From contig JABDPD010000251.1 in the NCBI GenBank assembly GCA_013042895.1, positions 1 to 8,309 on the forward strand: a DNA stretch of 8,309 bases. The letters run 5' to 3'. The notes under the pieces are model-generated. The model was not told the origin of the DNA and ran no database searches. It was given only the letters and a program-made list of their open reading frames with translations. Each line of letters opens with the position of its first letter. Position 1 is the first letter of the stretch. The stretch comes from Boseongicola sp. (GTDB taxonomy: Bacteria > Pseudomonadota > Alphaproteobacteria > Rhodobacterales > Rhodobacteraceae). A program made the position numbers and the translations under genes. Shown piece by piece: positions 7,298-8,309 of the stretch.

Positions 7298-7360
7298 CGC
7301 GTTTCGCGATGCTCTACCATGGGAACGCCCCCATGTCAGTGGGCGAAACGCGCATAGAGC
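7298..7360 (-). promoter_or_regulatory. Structured leader of the ialB-like gene
   Basis: Several perfect inverted repeats are packed into 63 bases just upstream of the gene. CGCGTTTCGC (7298-7307) pairs with GCGAAACGCG (7343-7352), 10 bp. CATGGG (7318-7323) pairs with CCCATG (7330-7335), 6 bp nested inside. GCTCTA (7311-7316) pairs with TAGAGC (7355-7360), 6 bp. The first and third pairs interleave, so they either form a pseudoknot or are alternatives to each other. On the minus strand the structure ends 21 bases before the preferred ATG. It could control translation or mRNA stability. No known riboswitch class was recognised. Confidence 0.45.
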
Positions 7361-7420
7361 AGACCTTTGCCATCACGTACGGATAAGATGAAGAAGCTGC
7401 TACATGTGCATAGATTCCAA

Positions 7421-7456
7421 ACAATAAAAAACAGGGCTTGGAAACCAAACCCTGTT
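7421..7456 (-). terminator. Intrinsic terminator, minus strand (possibly bidirectional)
   Basis: AACAGGGCTTGG (7430-7441) and CCAAACCCTGTT (7445-7456) form a 12-bp stem with one C/A mismatch and an AAA loop. Read on the minus strand, the stem runs straight into TTTTTATTG (7429-7421), a canonical U tract. On the plus strand the tail is CTTTATTTC, weaker. It lies about 150 bases upstream of the ialB-like start, where no annotated minus-strand gene ends, so it must end either a small transcript or antisense read-through. Confidence 0.75.
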
Positions 7457-7530
7457 CTTTATTTCTCCCTGCCGGACTGGCCGACTTATTTATTGAGCGT
7501 ACGCTATTGCAGCAAATCCGTTCCGGCAAC

Positions 7531-7549
7531 AGTGATGTGATCACTTTTT
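7531..7549 (+). other. Short AT-rich hairpin with T5 tail
   Basis: AGTGAT (7531-7536) and ATCACT (7540-7545) are a perfect inverted repeat around GTG, followed by T residues to 7549. It could be a weak plus-strand terminator or a binding site: the core GTGATCAC is itself palindromic. The stem is short and AT-rich, so neither reading is firm. The surrounding stretch 7457-7579 also contains a 10-bp palindrome, AGCGTACGCT (7496-7505), and no coding sequence that I can support. Confidence 0.25.
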
Positions 7550-7579
7550 GAAGAGTCGAGCGCCCCACCAATTTGGGTC

Positions 7580-7609
7580 AAAAAAGACCGCGCTTTTGAG
7601 TAAGCGCGG
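7580..7609 (-). terminator. Strong intrinsic terminator, minus strand
   Basis: CCGCGCTT (7588-7595) and AAGCGCGG (7602-7609) make a perfect 8-bp GC-rich stem with a 6-base loop. On the minus strand it is followed by TC and then six T residues (7585-7580). There is no T tract on the plus-strand side. Since the only gene to its right is on the plus strand, this terminator implies a short minus-strand transcript from the 7610-7733 gap. Confidence 0.75.
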
Positions 7610-7685
7610 CCAGTCGACAGGGAGGAAGTGTCCCAAAGCTACGCGAAAACGTCTCAGGGACAGGTTCACACTGGCACATAAAGGT
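7580..7685 (-). ncRNA. Candidate small RNA with anti-Shine-Dalgarno segment
   Basis: Proposed from structure only. Read on the minus strand, a promoter-like pair TTGTCT (7719-7714) and AATAAC (7697-7692), spaced 16, would start transcription near 7685. Next comes TGTCCC (7662-7657) pairing with GGGACA (7634-7629) around a small ACG/CGT hairpin. The single-stranded or loop segment CTTCCTCCC (7628-7620) follows, complementary to ribosome binding sites. The last element is the terminator stem CCGCGCTT/AAGCGCGG with T6. TGTC (7619-7616) could alternatively close a hairpin exposing CTTCCTCCC as its loop. C/U-rich anti-SD loops of this kind occur in alphaproteobacterial sRNAs such as the CcsR group of Rhodobacter, but homology is not claimed. 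It is divergent from the YjgR-like gene at 7734. The start position is a guess. Confidence 0.45.
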
Positions 7686-7733
7686 TAACAAGTTATTCTG
7701 GCGGCGAACGGACAGACAAAGCGAGGGCATCAG

Positions 7734-8309
7734 GTGTCAGACACGATTTTTATGGGCGGCGGTGGTGAGGACTACGCGGCGCATCAGGGCCTTTTGCTGA
7801 AATACGCAAACCGCCACGGACTTGTGGCCGGGGCAACCGGCACGGGGAAGACAGTGACCTTACAAATCATGGCCGAAGGCTTTGCAGCGAAAGGTGTTCC
7901 GGTTTTTCTCTCAGACGTGAAGGGCGATCTCTCGGGGCTGGCACGCGCAGGATCAAGTGATTTCAAGCTGCATGATGCCTTCAATAAGCGCGCCGGAACA
8001 ATTGGTTTTGACGATTATACCTATGAGGCCTTCCCCGTCACTTTCTGGGATCTGTTCGGCCAACAGGGCCATCCGATTCGCACGACGGTCAGCGAAATGG
8101 GCCCTTTGCTATTGTCGCGCTTGCTGGAACTGACCGACGCTCAGGAAGGTGTTTTGAACATTGCTGTCCGCGTTGCCGATGAAGAAGGTATGCCGCTTTT
8201 GGATCTGAAAGACTTGCAGGCGATGCTTGTCTGGCTTGGTGAAAATCGCGGAGAATTGTCCTTGCGATATGGTAATATCTCAACGGCCTCGATCGGTGCG
8301 ATCCAACGA
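7734..8309 (+). CDS. YjgR/DUF853-family HerA-like ATPase (N-terminal part)
   Basis: The first 192 residues of a gene that continues past the window; family members are about 500 residues, so roughly the N-terminal 40 percent is visible. The Walker A motif GATGTGKT is at residues 33-40, preceded by ANRHGLVA. It is followed by VPVFLSDVKGDLSGLA (55-70), then VTFWDLFGQQGHPIRTTVSEMGPLLLSRLL and GNISTASIGAIQR, all matching the order seen in E. coli YjgR (recalled, not aligned). These proteins belong to the FtsK/HerA-type P-loop ATPases annotated as helicase HerA-like or DUF853; their cellular role is unsettled. The GTG at 7734 is chosen because GCGAGGG (7721-7727) lies six bases upstream; the next in-frame ATG (7752) lacks such a site. 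Walker B and the arginine finger lie outside the window. Confidence 0.92.
   Translation, partial: MSDTIFMGGGGEDYAAHQGLLLKYANRHGLVAGATGTGKTVTLQIMAEGFAAKGVPVFLSDVKGDLSGLARAGSSDFKLHDAFNKRAGTIGFDDYTYEAFPVTFWDLFGQQGHPIRTTVSEMGPLLLSRLLELTDAQEGVLNIAVRVADEEGMPLLDLKDLQAMLVWLGENRGELSLRYGNISTASIGAIQR

Noticed and set aside
7116..7391. Plus-strand ORF running across the ialB-like start and its leader.
   Set aside because: It overlaps the signal peptide and acidic linker of the ialB-like gene in antisense and shows no family pattern or ribosome binding site.
7628..7681. Tiny plus-strand reading frame (GTG start, 17 codons) after GGGAGGAA.
   Set aside because: The spacing to the GTG is only two bases, there is no recognisable peptide, and the same bases form the stems of the minus-strand RNA candidate.
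7672..7699. TGGCAC-like element as a sigma54 or sigma70 promoter for the YjgR-like gene.
   Set aside because: The sigma54 -12 element (TTGC at the right distance) is missing, and the sigma70 match (TGGCAC, 16 bases, TATTCT) is too poor to list as a feature.

Overview
The window looks like chromosomal DNA of a marine-type alphaproteobacterium, most likely Rhodobacteraceae (Roseobacter group). The main reasons are the zwf-pgl-pgi gene order, an IalB-family secreted protein, a YjgR/DUF853 HerA-like ATPase, and an HNH protein and Pgl whose sequences have the flavour of that family. Base composition is moderate in GC (judged by eye, not counted) and uniform. I see no insertion sequence, prophage, CRISPR array, tRNA or rRNA. 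This is a housekeeping region. The unexplained content is in the non-coding DNA, mainly 7277-7733, and in one uncharacterised radical SAM gene.

Layout. Positions 1-113 hold the C-terminal end of an alpha/beta hydrolase of the phospholipase/carboxylesterase type. Positions 207-977 encode a two-helix membrane diguanylate cyclase with an intact GGEEF active site and an RxxD I-site. Positions 1167-1751 encode a stand-alone HNH protein behind a good sigma70-like promoter. It converges on a minus-strand radical SAM gene (1748-2701) with overlapping stop codons. That gene is divergent from the plus-strand operon zwf (2893-4353), pgl (4380-5045) and pgi (5055-6662). An IalB-family secreted protein (6683-7276, minus) converges on pgi. 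A 457-base non-coding stretch follows, then the start of a YjgR-like ATPase gene that runs off the window at 8309.

How the genes work together. Pgi, Zwf and Pgl form the hexose-phosphate entry of the Entner-Doudoroff/oxidative pentose phosphate route: fructose-6-P and glucose-6-P interconvert, glucose-6-P is oxidised to 6-phosphogluconolactone with NADPH formation, and the lactone is hydrolysed to 6-phosphogluconate. Gaps of 26 and 9 bases, each carrying a ribosome binding site, support one operon. A palindrome of LacI-family type (TGTTAnCGnTAACA, 2848-2861) lies about 30 bases upstream of zwf and suggests control by a sugar-responsive repressor encoded elsewhere.

Non-coding features worth attention: (a) a likely minus-strand small RNA at about 7580-7685 with a C/U-rich anti-Shine-Dalgarno segment and a strong intrinsic terminator; (b) a second minus-strand terminator at 7421-7456 that belongs to no annotated gene; (c) a structured leader of the ialB-like gene (7298-7360) with two interleaved inverted repeats, able to form a pseudoknot or alternative hairpins. 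I found no convincing new multi-gene system.
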